The notes beneath the pieces were generated by a model. That model saw nothing but the letters and a program-made list of their open reading frames with translations, was not told the DNA's origin and made no database searches. From positions 11,447,404-11,511,403 of the forward strand of contig CM037842.1 in the NCBI GenBank assembly GCA_021234535.1: 64,000 nt of DNA, in the 5' to 3' direction. Made by a program: the position numbers and the translations under genes. Origin of the DNA: Stichopus chloronotus (taxonomy: Eukaryota > Echinodermata > Holothuroidea > Aspidochirotida > Stichopodidae). Below, one piece after another: positions 50,392 through 61,559 of the stretch (position 1 is the stretch's first letter; every line of letters begins with the position of its first letter).

Positions 50392-50916
50392 CATTCGATT
50401 TCCCGCTGCCTTTTTTCACGTGGCGATACCCTGGCGGTAGACCTCGACGATCCCGAGAAAATTGACAATGTTTATTTCCCCTAGCAACAGTTGCCAGCAA
50501 ACATCGACTCGTAGGCTTCTGCCCAGGGCAGATAAGCACCTGGGACTTCTCCCCGGGCCTCAGCAGGAGTGGAGGAGTCTGGGAAAACCATCGTTGTTTA
50601 CATCCCCTAACAACCGTTGCCAGTAAACGTCGGCTCCTTGCCTTTGTTCCAAAGGCAAAGCGTACATCCGGACTTCTATTTAAGGGCCTTTGAAGCAACC
50701 GATGAGAGCGAACCGATCGTCTGGTTCCCACCATAGATATTCAATTTCTAGATTGCAGCAAGGCTCACTTGGCACAGATTCTTGGCAATACTAAGACACT
50801 AAATTGAGCACTTGAGCGAAATAAAAGAACTCACAGCCTTAGCAGTGCAGTAAATGGAGAACTTAGGTTTAGAGGATAAACAAAAAAGAAAATACCCAGC
50901 ATTACACATGGTTACA

Positions 50917-51399
50917 TAGGTTGAAATGCCGTGTCACTTTCATAAAAACGCAAAGATGTAAAAGTCACGCTGACGCCATGCACTAACAGTCCCAAACTGT
51001 ATTACGCACTATAGAAAGAGTGACATTTGACCTTGATCTATGACGTCATCATTCGAGGGGACAGCGCAACTCCTGCCCAGGCACCTACCCACCACGTTTG
51101 AAGTCATCCGACTTAACACCTAGAAGGAATTCGTGGCAAAAATTTTCAGATCATTTTTGCCGATTTGGCCATTCATCACTTGACCTTTGACCTGGTGAAG
51201 TCATCAACATTAAAAAAATCTTGTACCGTTAACGTTTGATATATAGTAGATGTATAACACTATGATATAATGCTGAAAATGCGATTTTCGTCTTCATGCC
51301 CTTTGACCTATGACCGCACCTAAACATCGAGTTTGAAGTTTACCTAATTTACCGTCTGGGAGGAAATATCGCCACACGTTTTGGGGCATTTGTAAAACA
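50917..51399. repeat. Diverged relative of the 57-kb repeat flank
   Basis: Contains GGCACCTACCCACCA.GTTTGA and TGACCTTTGACCTG.TGA.G phrases that also occur at 57009-57210. The phrase ACGTTTTGGGGCATTTGTAAAACATGAAACC, next to the minisatellite, is inverted relative to the 57-kb copy. Confidence 0.6.
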
Positions 51400-51690
51400 T
51401 GAAACCAGCCAAAACCAGCCAAAACCAGCCCAAACCAGCCAAAACCAGCCAAAACCAGCCAAAACCAGCCAAAACCAGCCAAAACCACCCAAAACCAGCC
51501 AAAACCACCCAAAACCACCAAAACCATCCAAAACCAGACAAAACCACCCAAAACCAGACAAAACCACCCAAAAACAGCCAAAACCACCCAAAAACAGCCA
51601 AAACCACCCAAAACCAGCCAGAAACACCAATAAACACCCAAAACAACCAAAACTACCCAAAAGAAGTCAAAAACAGCCATAATAACCCAA
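51400..51690. repeat. Decamer minisatellite (AAAACCAGCC)n
   Basis: About 28 copies of AAAACCAGCC, drifting to AAAACCACCC and then to looser variants after about 51600. A 10-base unit opens all three frames, which explains the overlapping frames rich in GFGWFWLV on one strand and QPKPAKT on the other. They are not genes. Confidence 0.95.
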
Positions 51691-53454
51691 AATGGTGAAA
51701 GGAAATGTTGCCGTCTAAATATCAGGTGACTGAGTCCGGTCCCTGTTTTTTTTTTTTTTTTTCTAGCGTGTACAGCGTCAGAGGTATGGGTTTGCTAATT
51801 TTTAGATGCCTTGCTTACTTCAGTGTAGTTTCCTTCAAGGTTGCTAGTTTAAGAAGATATTTTTCAAAAGTCCTTCACGTCTAATTGTTTAACGTTGTCA
51901 ATGATTGCTATACATGATACTGGATAAAAATGAATTGACTTAGACACAGACCATATATGACCCAGCCAGAAATATCTGACCGCCAGTGCCAAAGTGGCCG
52001 ACAGAAGGCTACCGGGGCCATCTGGTTGAACAAAATCTTGTATGATTATATGCAGTCGAGCCAATGGCCCTTTCTTCGGTGGACCGACTGCATGGTCGCC
52101 AGAGGTCAGTTCTCCGGCCGACCAAAGTTTGCTATCAGAGATATGGGACTGAGTAACAAAGAACTTGATTTAGCCTGGGCCTCCCCTACAGGAGTGCTTG
52201 GCTTCTATTTCAGCAATGCCATGTCTACCCCACCTCCTCCCACCCCATCTGCCCATACTTTTAAAAATATCTGTCAATTCAGTTGCAACCTCATCTTCCT
52301 CCTTACATTTTGAGCAGCTGGCTGTGTAAAGACTCTCTGTTTTCACACTAATTACATATTGCTGCAAGACTTTATCAGTGTGACAAGTTCATCCCAGAAA
52401 TGTAGTAAAGTGTCTCTTTTCTTAGCATGTCAAATCATTTGCAGCTAGTTTAGCAACTGAGTGTAGTTATCAACTCGAGTCTGTACTATTGTAATATTTA
52501 ATAGCAGAAATTCCCTGAGTTTTCTCTCTTCTCAGAGAGAGATGGGCGGTTGTGACTCAGTCACGACTTGGTTTTGTCTGTGGTTTATTCACAGGTCATA
52601 CACAGCCCCACGGATGAAGGGATGTGCTTTGCTTTTGTAAAGGTGTATAATGGCTAACAAATAATGATCATGAAAAGGGGACTTGGGCTAGAAATTTAAA
52701 TGAACCAGTGGGACTTTTCATCTGGAACCTTCTTTAAGAGGGCATCTGGATTTCGAGACATCGTTTGCATTGTTGGTTCATACTCATTCTACAAGCTGTA
52801 CCTGATTTTTCACCTGTGCTGCAATTGATGGAATATCATGGCATACTTACCAGGTTGCGTCGTGTAGGATCGTGGTGAAACCTCTCAACATGTGCATGAG
52901 GAAGGCATTAGGATTCATGAGCGCGTATTCGCGGTGTTATTTGCCCCTCCAGGTTGTTTCCTTACCCCCCAGTTGCCCCCCCCCCCCCGTTGCTCTCACC
53001 CTTCCCAATCAGATCTCATCCAAAATTAATTTAATCACAAAACTATGTATTGGCATTGGACTGAATAAGAACAGCTTCTGGGGAACTATGATTGATAAAT
53101 GCCTAATTTATGTTACACAGGCTGCCAGTTTTCATATCATGCGCGTAGCCACTTCAACAGTAGGCCAGCCTGGTCAGACCAATTTTCTCTGGAATGTTTA
53201 CCGTCCAGCGTAAGGGAAGGGCGGGTAGGTTGTTTTCCTAAAGATAGGAATGTCGTTGTTTTCCTAAATATGTAAATGGAATGGAAGTGTATGTAGCCTA
53301 TGTGTGTGTGTACTCGGTGGTACCGCGTAAATGTGAAATGGTACTCCTAAAGATAAAAGTTGGGAACCTTGGAGTACGGTCAACCGAAGAAATAAATGAT
53401 ATAAAAGTAAATAATATACATCTCTCGGGGCTTAATTTTCCACCCAGAGATATG
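51691..53454. other. Non-coding stretch
   Basis: No gene recognised. The frames at 51957-52313 and 52872-53213 lack domains. A T-run lies at 51747-51762 and a C-run at about 52976-52988. Confidence 0.45.
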
Positions 53455-53660
53455 CTTAAACCTCAGAGCTTCCGGGGGCTTTGCCCTGGACCCCTCCAGG
53501 GGCCCTGAGGCGGGCCCGTGGACCCCAACCGCAAGACCTTTCGCTCCGCGCTCGGTTTCGAGCTGCGCGAGAATGTTTTTGCCCCCCCCCAGCATTTTCC
53601 TCTGCCCTCAGTTTGCCCCCCAAATCTGACATTCTGGCGCCGCCACTGGGGGAGTTAATA
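53455..53660. repeat. GC-rich island, probably an interspersed repeat
   Basis: Much richer in G and C than its surroundings, with GGGGGCTTTGCCCTGGACCC and a TCTGGCGCCGCCACTG end. Its edges are sharp. Only one copy is seen here; the repeat reading rests on composition and general resemblance to dispersed invertebrate repeats. Confidence 0.4.
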
Positions 53661-54127
53661 TTTACAGGCGAAACCTGTCAATGACAGAGAGTTTTACTTC
53701 CTACCAATCGGACAGTGTATCGCTTTGACTCAGCAGATCGTGATTACGATGTTGCACTGCGCATACCGTGTGATTTATCATGTGCGTGTAGACCTAGCAC
53801 TTGCCGATAAGTGCTAAGTAGACCTGTGATATGACACAGCATTGTACTTTAGGTATGCAACTGAGCACTGAAGTCAATAGGCTATACGTGCAGGGCAGCC
53901 TGTGTCAACTTATCGAGGGGTGGGGAGGGGGTAGGCATTGGACATAATAAAAGACTATTACACCCGAGGAGGGGATGCCACATCCCAGTTGGTTACTCAT
54001 TTCCATATGAACTGTGTATGAGTATGAAATACAGTTTCAACTAGATGAATTGAGCTTGCGGCAAGACTCTTGGGACTGTGGACATATGCTGCACCCCTGA
54101 TTGCAGATCCGCCCAGCAACACGTACT
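53661..54127. other. Non-coding stretch
   Basis: Nothing recognised. Confidence 0.45.
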
Positions 54128-55790
54128 CCTTAGTACGGAAGCTTAAAAGTGCCATCAAGATAAGTATATCTTTGCCCCATAAGTTGACAATTTTCAGCAA
54201 AATGTCTACATAACGAGATAATATCTCATCAAAAATCAGAGAAATGATCACTTGTTCAGTTGTGTTATCTAAACAACTCAACATTTTCCTGCAAAATGTT
54301 AACTTGTTTACTTGCTTCTTAGCGAGGAATTCAACATTTTTTGAAGAATGTTCTTATAACAACTTGTCACATCCTGTCAATTGAACAATTTGCTGCAAAA
54401 TGTTGACATGTTCACTTTCTTACTAAGTGAACAATTGAACAATTTTCTGCAAAATGTTTGAATGACAACTTATCATATCTTGCCATTTTAACAATTTTCT
54501 GCAAAATGTCTACTTGTTCACTTTTTTGTAAGTGAACAATTGAACAATTTTCTGAAAAATGTTGACTTGTTTACTTTCTTACTAAGTAAGCAATTGAACA
54601 ATTTTCTGCAAAATGTTTGAATGACAACTTATCATATCTTTTCATTTCAACAATTTTCTGAAAAATGTCTACTTGTTCTCTTCCCAAACCAGAAATAGAA
54701 ATTACAGCATGAGATAAGTTGTCATTTGAACATTTGGCAGAAAATTGATTAATTGTTCACTTAGAAAGATATGAACAAGATAACATTCTGCAGAAAATTG
54801 TTTAATTGTTCACATCAAAGGAAATGATCAAATCAACATTTTGCAGAAAATTGTTGAAATGACAGGATGTAATATGTTGTCATTTAAACATTTTGCAGAA
54901 AAATGTTTAATTGCTCATTCAGAAAAGAAGTGAACAAGTCAACATTTTGCAGAAAATTGTTGAGTTGAAAAGATACGATAAGTTGTCATTTGGACATTTT
55001 GCCGAAAATTGTTGAATTACTCAGTTAGTCAAAAAGTAAACAAGTGGACATTTTGCAGCAAATTGTTGAAATGACAAGATACGCAAGTTGTCATTTGAAC
55101 AATTTGCAGAAAATTGTTTAATTGTTCAAATAACATAACTAAACAATTAATCATTTTTCCGTTTTTTGTTGCTATATTTTCTTGTTATCTAGACATTTTG
55201 CAGAAAATTGTCAAGTTACGGGGCAAAGATATTCTTATTTGGATGGCACTTTTAAGCTTCCGTAGAAAATTGATCATTGTTCACTCAGAAAGATATGAAC
55301 AAGATAACATTCTGCAGAAAATTGTTTAATTGTTCACATCAAAGGAAATGATCAAATCAACATTTTGCAGAAAATTGTTGAAATGACAGGATGTAATATG
55401 TTGTCATTTAAACATTTTGCAGAAAAATGTTTAATTGCTCATTCAGAAAAGAAGTGAACAAGTCAACATTTTGCAGAAAATTGTTGAGTTGAAAAGATAC
55501 GATAAGTTGTCATTTGGACATTTTGCCGAAAATTGTTGAATTACTCAGTTAATCAAAAAGTAAACAAGTGGACATTTTGCAGCAAATTGTTGAAATGACA
55601 AGATATGCAAGTTGTCATTGGAACAATTTGCAGAAAATTGTTTAATTGTTCAAATAACATAACTAAACAATTGATCATTTTTCCGTTTTTTGTTGCTATA
55701 TTTTCTTGTTATCTAGACATTTTGCAGAAAATTGTCAAGTTACGGGGCAAAGATATTCTTATTTAGATGGCACTTTTAAGCTTCCGTTCC
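54128..55790. mobile_element. Foldback-type element with internal tandem repeats
   Basis: The left end (ACGGAAGCTTAAAAGTGCC at 54135) and the right end (GGCACTTTTAAGCTTCCGT to 55787) are inverted copies. The left arm repeats CAATTTTCTGCAAAATGT..ACTTGTTCACTT about every 60 bp. The right arm is the reverse complement, GAACAAGT.AACATTTTGCAGAAAATTGTT. A 525-bp segment of the right arm including its terminus (54739-55263) is duplicated in tandem (55264-55787). No coding sequence. Confidence 0.8.
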
Positions 55791-56639
55791 TTAGGCTAAT
55801 ATAGATACGTACATCTTAAATGAGATGGACAACTTAGCTTTGACACAAACAAATAAGCCTGGCCTAGATGGTATAACGGCACGCACTAAGAGCCACGATG
55901 TATGGCTTCGCCACCAACGGATTCTGGCGGTAAAGATACTTCTTCAAATAGATAAGTAAAAACAATGCGGTAAAAAACAACGAAGAACACAATGATCGCA
56001 CTATGCCGTTGGTCGTGGTATGGTAGTTATCAGTACAGTACACGACTATTCCAGGCAGCATGCGCATTAACTGCACAGGTCACTGTCAGTACAAGCTACA
56101 ATGAACAGAATTGCTACTGGGTGGGAACGACTTGAAGCAATCAATCATTTCCTCTATTTTCCCTGAGTGAAAGTCGGTAATATTTCGAAAGGGTACTCTG
56201 TGTTACACTCTATGATAAGATTCAAGATTCAAAGGGTCTTGCAAGCAGGCTAAAATGGCGATTAGCAATTATTAAAAAAATAGAATGTCTGCGTCACTGT
56301 TTACCTGTACGTTGAATCTGCATTTTACTTGTGTGTGCAGGAACATATAACATAACTATTCATGGCCACCAACGCAGATGAAAATCAGAAAAAAAAAATC
56401 ACACGACTCTCTGAGTAAATCCAAGAATCGAAACTATGGACTTGGATTAATTCGTTCCCCATAATGTTACCTCAGTCGTTAAGAACATAATTTCATATAA
56501 GCAAACATGTACGACGACACATGAAAAATACTCTGCAATGCAACCATTAAAAGGTAATAAGACGACAAACAGAAGATCGGCAAGACCGTACCACGGAAAT
56601 GCTCCCCAAATAAAAAAAAATTAAACAACACATCAAAAT
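55791..56639. other. Non-coding stretch
   Basis: No gene or clear repeat. Confidence 0.45.
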
Positions 56640-56751
56640 TTTCCATTTGAAATGTGCTGGGCACATTTGGGAAGACATCATCATGATAGTGGGCACGTAG
56701 AGTACGCCTGTCTGACTCCCTCTGAATCATATCGTATTTCGGCGGATTTGG

Positions 56752-56952
56752 GGTGTATTTGGGTGGTTTTGGCTGGTTTTGGTTGGTTTTTGCTGGTTTT
56801 GGGTGGTTTGGGGTGGTTTTGGCTGGTTTTGGGTGGTTTTGGTTGGTTTTGGCTGGTTTTGGGTGGCTTTGGCTGGTTTGGGGTGGTTTTGGCTGGTTTT
56901 GGGTGGTTTTGGCTGGTTTTGGGTGGTTTTGGCTGGTTTTGGCTGGTTTCAT
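56752..56952. repeat. Decamer minisatellite (GGTTTTGGCT)n in copy 1
   Basis: About 20 units of GGTTTTGGCT, GGTTTTGGGT and GGTTTTGGTT, the reverse complement of the 51.4-kb array. It is bounded on the right by TTCATGTTTTACAAATGCCCC, as in all three loci. Confidence 0.93.
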
Positions 56953-57008
56953 GTTTTACAAATGCCCCACGTTTTGGAACGTTTAGTCGATTTGACCTTT
57001 AATCAGGC

Positions 57009-57020
57009 GACCTTTGACCT
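57009..57020. promoter_or_regulatory. DR1-type nuclear-receptor motif within the repeat
   Basis: GACCTTTGACCT is the reverse of AGGTCAAAGGTC, two AGGTCA half-sites with one spacer base. Equivalent sites lie at 61959-61970 in copy 2 and, as the full TGACCTTTGACCT, at 51181-51193. The match is seen in the sequence; function is unknown. Confidence 0.35.
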
Positions 57021-59058
57021 GATGAGGCCATAACAATTTCTTGTGTCTTGTGCTTACCATACATGGTAGTTTTATAATTCTAGTATATTTACTCAAACAG
57101 ATAATGTGTTTTTTTATTTTCATGACCAGTGATCTTTAACGTCATAGGTCTCGCTAACGTTCCATTTTATCTCCGGGCACCTACCCACCAAGTTTGAGGG
57201 TCATGCAACTTACCGTCCATGAGGAGATCTTGACATTTTCTTTTGCACACACACATACACGACACCTTTGGGGCACGCCTTCTCACCGCGTAACCCCAGT
57301 GGGTTTCTCGACCTATGTGATCTGTATACCATGAGGTACCCTAACGTGAGGACTACTGACCTAGGATTTTTCGGTTGAATAGTACAAGAGAAGAAAAGTG
57401 GGCTCCTTTTTTGTCTGTTTTGGCCGACTTCAGCCTCTCAACAAAGTACAATAACTCCTCTCTGTATACTGCGTGTATAGGGAAGAGGTAACAAATAACT
57501 GATGGTTTCGATGTTGCTCAATAGCTACTTGAGCTTCACCATAATGTGTTTAACTCGTGCGACATTAGGTTTCACAGGTATTTGAGAACCTGTAAATGAA
57601 CCTATGCAGTTTCGACGCATAGGAATTCAAGGAAAGTCAACCATCCATAAATATTTATCAAATCTGTGTTTAATCAGTTGCCGTCCTTAGTCCATTAACA
57701 ATTTCTGCATATTGTGTTTGTTTCCATGTACTTTAGCAATGTTGCACAATTTCAATTTCTTTGTGTACGGATGATCACATGTCATGTAGATACGGAGATA
57801 CTTTTTTTCGAATAACGAAACAAGTGATTGCAGCTATAGAAAGTATTTTAGAAGAATCTTTATAGGAGCAAAACTAGAAGAATAATTTACAGAAATAATG
57901 CAGCTCAGTACAGCTTATTCCCTTCATGACCTACCAACGCTGTCCCTTTTGCAACTGCTCACTACCAACACATGTGTGACTTCACCCTCGACTGTAGACT
58001 GTCCTGCCCTAGAGGTTATCTTTTTTTCCACCTGAAAAGTTCAACCCTTTGCCTTTACAAGTATGTGTACAACTGTAAAAGTCTTAGAGGGAGCTAAACA
58101 AGTTCTAAAAATAAGTTGCCAAAAGCCAAATTGCATTGTGGATGTTACTTATGCAGATAGTTGGAGGAACGAGTGGAAGGAAAACATTTTTATAAGTATT
58201 AAAATAAAGTCTCGCTATATAAATTTCAAGGTTGATGATTTTATATATTCATAACGTGACTGAAATGAGGATATTAAACACAACGCAATTGGTACTGTTA
58301 TAGGCATATTCCAAATGTGATTTACATGATAATAATTATTTGATAAAATGCCTTTAATGACACTTACATCTGATTAGTTTTCTTCTACTTTACTACCTTT
58401 ATGAGTTATTTTGTTTAATTCCCAGTCATTTCAAGGCCGGTGCAACCCTTTTTCAGTGGGGTGGACCTGGCTGCAACTCTTTTAAAGTTTGGGGTAATTT
58501 CTTAAAGTGAAATTTTGAAAGAAACTGTTATTACGTGTAGTATCTTTTAAAAAAGGACACTTTTTATGAAAAAGAGCATCATATCTAGAAATTCTTTGAG
58601 AGAGTGCAAACAACTGTTTTTCTCTGAAAATGACACGATTTTTGATATCCATCCACGATGCTCCTTCACATTGTCCTTTGCTGGCTAATTTTTGAAACGA
58701 TATAACATGATACAGACTAAGGTTCCAACCTAAGAACAATCTCTAGTGGTCAATGGACATTGCTACTTTTCTTTTGTTAACTTTTGCTTAAAAGTGGCTA
58801 AATTGATCCGCCCGATCCCTTTTCGTTATGTTTTGAGTTATCATCACTTTTTTTGTGTTTACTTGGAGGTTAAAAAGCACTGATCATGGAACCTTTTTTT
58901 TTTTTTTTAAATTATAGACGATGTGTAAATTATGACGATTAAAAAAATTTAGATTGTTTGATTTCGGTACACGAGCCTATTACAGGTAAGCTAAGCTGGT
59001 GGGACACCTCCCAAAAAACACTATCCATTCCAGCTCAAAAATCTGAATTTTCAAATTC

Positions 59059-61559
59059 AAATGTCATGTTTGGCCAAACCGTTACCAGTCACAAGACCGT
59101 TACTAATCACATGATAGATAGGGAATCCGGATATGATGTACGTTGTATGCGAAAGGGTCCAGGAAGCTCGCTATCTCAGTGTGTAAGTCAAGGGGAGAAA
59201 TTATTGCTGATGTGGCAACTTCACATATGAGGATTTCGTCTCCATTTTGTTATAGTATTTACCAAATGCGTAACCGACCAAGAACAAGCAATTTTGAAAA
59301 GCAATACCTATTGCCAAGAAAAGGAAGACGTAGTTTTCATGTAGACTCTAAGACAACGAATCAAAGTGAATACTTACAGCCTCTTTCCCCTTCGCATAGG
59401 CTACATTTTTCTTTCCTATTCTCACAAAGTATGCTTAATTGGAATAGCGCCGTCTCTTGTTGGCCACTCGCTCCGAAACTTTGTGTGTGCTACCTGCATC
59501 GTTGTTTTTTTGTTTTTTTTATCAGTGTACTTGATATTATTAATGTCATAAATAGTAAATGCATGCGCTGGTGCTGAAGGCAAAATGTTAGTGAGGCAAA
59601 ATTTGAAATCTTGGGTTTACATTTTGTAAAAATTCCAAAGTCAACTAATCGACCAGTTTTATGAGTTTTGCTGGAGTGAAATGTGTAATTGTGTATCCCA
59701 ACTAACATGATTTTCAAAATTTGCTGATGGAAAACATAAATATCATTATGGGTACAGTTGACACAGACATTCCTACTGAATACATTCTTCGTTTTCATTA
59801 CATCATTACTCTTGAAGGTACACTTTAAAAAAAAAAAAAGTCTTTCCAAATCGAAAAACACCCTAAGGAACATTTTCTAGCTTTCAGTACCATAACATGA
59901 AGTAAACATTCAAACTCTAAGTTATTCATTTAGAGTATTGGCAAAAGTGTCAATGTGTGTTATCTTAAAGTATCCTAAACTCCAAATGTTGGCCCATTCC
60001 AGTCAGGTGACCTTCTGTTATCCAATGTTAAACCAAGATGATGAACCACGGACAATCACATGTCAATGAATACAACAAAACGGTAGATCGACAGAGTTTT
60101 TTTTTTTCAGTCTGCCATATCTTACTACTAGTAATATCTTACTACTAGTAATAGTTAAAAAACGTTCTATGGAGAAGTTCAAAAACAGCTCCTTGTGAAA
60201 CGAAATCTCTAATGACTGCTACCCATCGTCATCTCGAAGGGTCTCCACACAACCGTCAGATTAACATCTTTAACGACAGAGAGCTTCAAAGCACAAATAA
60301 TGTATTTAAGCCTATCGATAGGCCTAAAAGTTAGGCCCTAGGCGGTTCATGGTGAAACCAAAAAACTCAACAGGGACGGACTTGACTGCGTTATCCCAAA
60401 CCAGCCATAAAGTGATCTTACAGCAATGTTTCACAGTAATTCTTTGTTGAAACTTGTATAGGACTAGTTCCGAAATTTTACGCAAAACTCTTACAGTCAT
60501 ATGCGAATCAAGTTCCGCACACACCAAGTCTTCCAATTACAGCTGCTGTAACGTACATGAAACCACAGCATGCACAGATACATAAGACTAAGAGCAAACT
60601 AACATGCATTGCTGCTATGTCAATTGTTATTATTATAATTATTATTATTATTGTGTAAAGGGTTAGATAGTGCTTCCCGCACGAATATTGTTTACATGTT
60701 GTAAACTTTTTTACCTTTTCTATGGGGTTTCTTTCCAATAAAATACGGTTATTTCAGACCCACTTTCCTTTCTTTTTAGCCGTTTGTTAGTCAACCTTTC
60801 GTTCGCATGTATGTACAAGGTTGATCAACTTTGGACCTGTGTATTAATGTAGAATAATGCACTCTCGGGGGTTAATGCAAGCAATCCAGCGAAGACATTA
60901 ACCTTTTGATAAACATTTAATGAAATATTCGAGCTATCAACTTGCGAAATATCGAGAGGCATTTTTCTTCGTGAAACATAATTCTGTTAGAAGTAGCTTT
61001 GTTTATCTCTGATCACTGAGTTCTAAGAAATTGAGCTAAAAAACTGTAACTCGAAATACACTGTTTCCGGATGCGTGTCCCGGCTTTAAGAGCCAAACTA
61101 CCCTTACGGAATGTGTCATTTATTAACGCAGTCGTTCGGTTGTAGCATATGTGCTGAAAGCTTTCCTGGAGTAACTTTCCAAGTAGCACGTGGTAAGTGT
61201 ACTTGTGTACATGGTCACTTCTCCATATAACATGAGTCTCAAGTGGCATAGGAATGTTCATTCCCCTCCCCCCTCCTCCTCCTCTACCTTTCTCTACCTC
61301 TTTCTCTCTCCCTCCATCGCCCTCTCTGTTTCTCTCCCTCACTCTCTAAGAATCAACCCGGGGCCAATTCTCACTTTCAAGTGATGTTCTGGTGAAGTGT
61401 CATAATAGCATCAGCTCCTGCAGATACTCGGTAGCATGTTACATGCAATAAGCGGTCTCCGCTTTTCAAGCAACCCCCAGAACGAATCATGAATGAATAA
61501 AACATACACGGGCACTTCATATCCCTTTGCACATCTTTTTCCTCCTGTTCTTTTTTTTT
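59059..61559. other. Non-coding spacer between the two 2.4-kb copies
   Basis: No recognised gene. The 144-codon frame at 59143-59577 has no domain. An (ATT)n-like tract lies at about 60628-60655 and a CT-rich tract at about 61264-61345. Confidence 0.45.

Larger units (their letters stand above)
49375..50916 (-). mobile_element. Ty3/gypsy LTR, about 1.54 kb
   Basis: On the minus strand it starts TGTAAC (50916) and ends GTTACA (49375), the short inverted ends expected of an LTR, and is followed by the primer site. It contains a TATA box (50383-50391) and an internal tandem array (49590-50215) in the presumed R-U5 part. No second LTR was found in the window. The outer boundary at 50916 is a proposal from the TGTAAC match. 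Confidence 0.55.
56640..59058. repeat. 2.4-kb repeat unit, copy 1
   Basis: From TTTCCATTTGAAATGTGC onward it is nearly identical to 61560-64000, apart from the length and phase of the minisatellite and a scatter of substitutions. The left junction is sharp. It contains a 63-codon open frame (58063-58254) and an 85-codon minus-strand frame (58482-58739), both also present in copy 2; neither has a recognised domain. It is either a young mobile element or a segmental duplication. The partial relative at 51 kb favours an interspersed family. Confidence 0.88.

Noticed and set aside
51294..51698. Overlapping long reading frames rich in GFGWFWLV or QPKPAKT
   Set aside because: All three frames and both strands are open because the 10-base repeat lacks stops; there is no start context or domain. 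The same applies at 56479-57033 and 61411-61983.
58063..58254. Small protein conserved between the two 2.4-kb copies
   Set aside because: The copies are so similar overall that retention of an open frame says nothing about selection.
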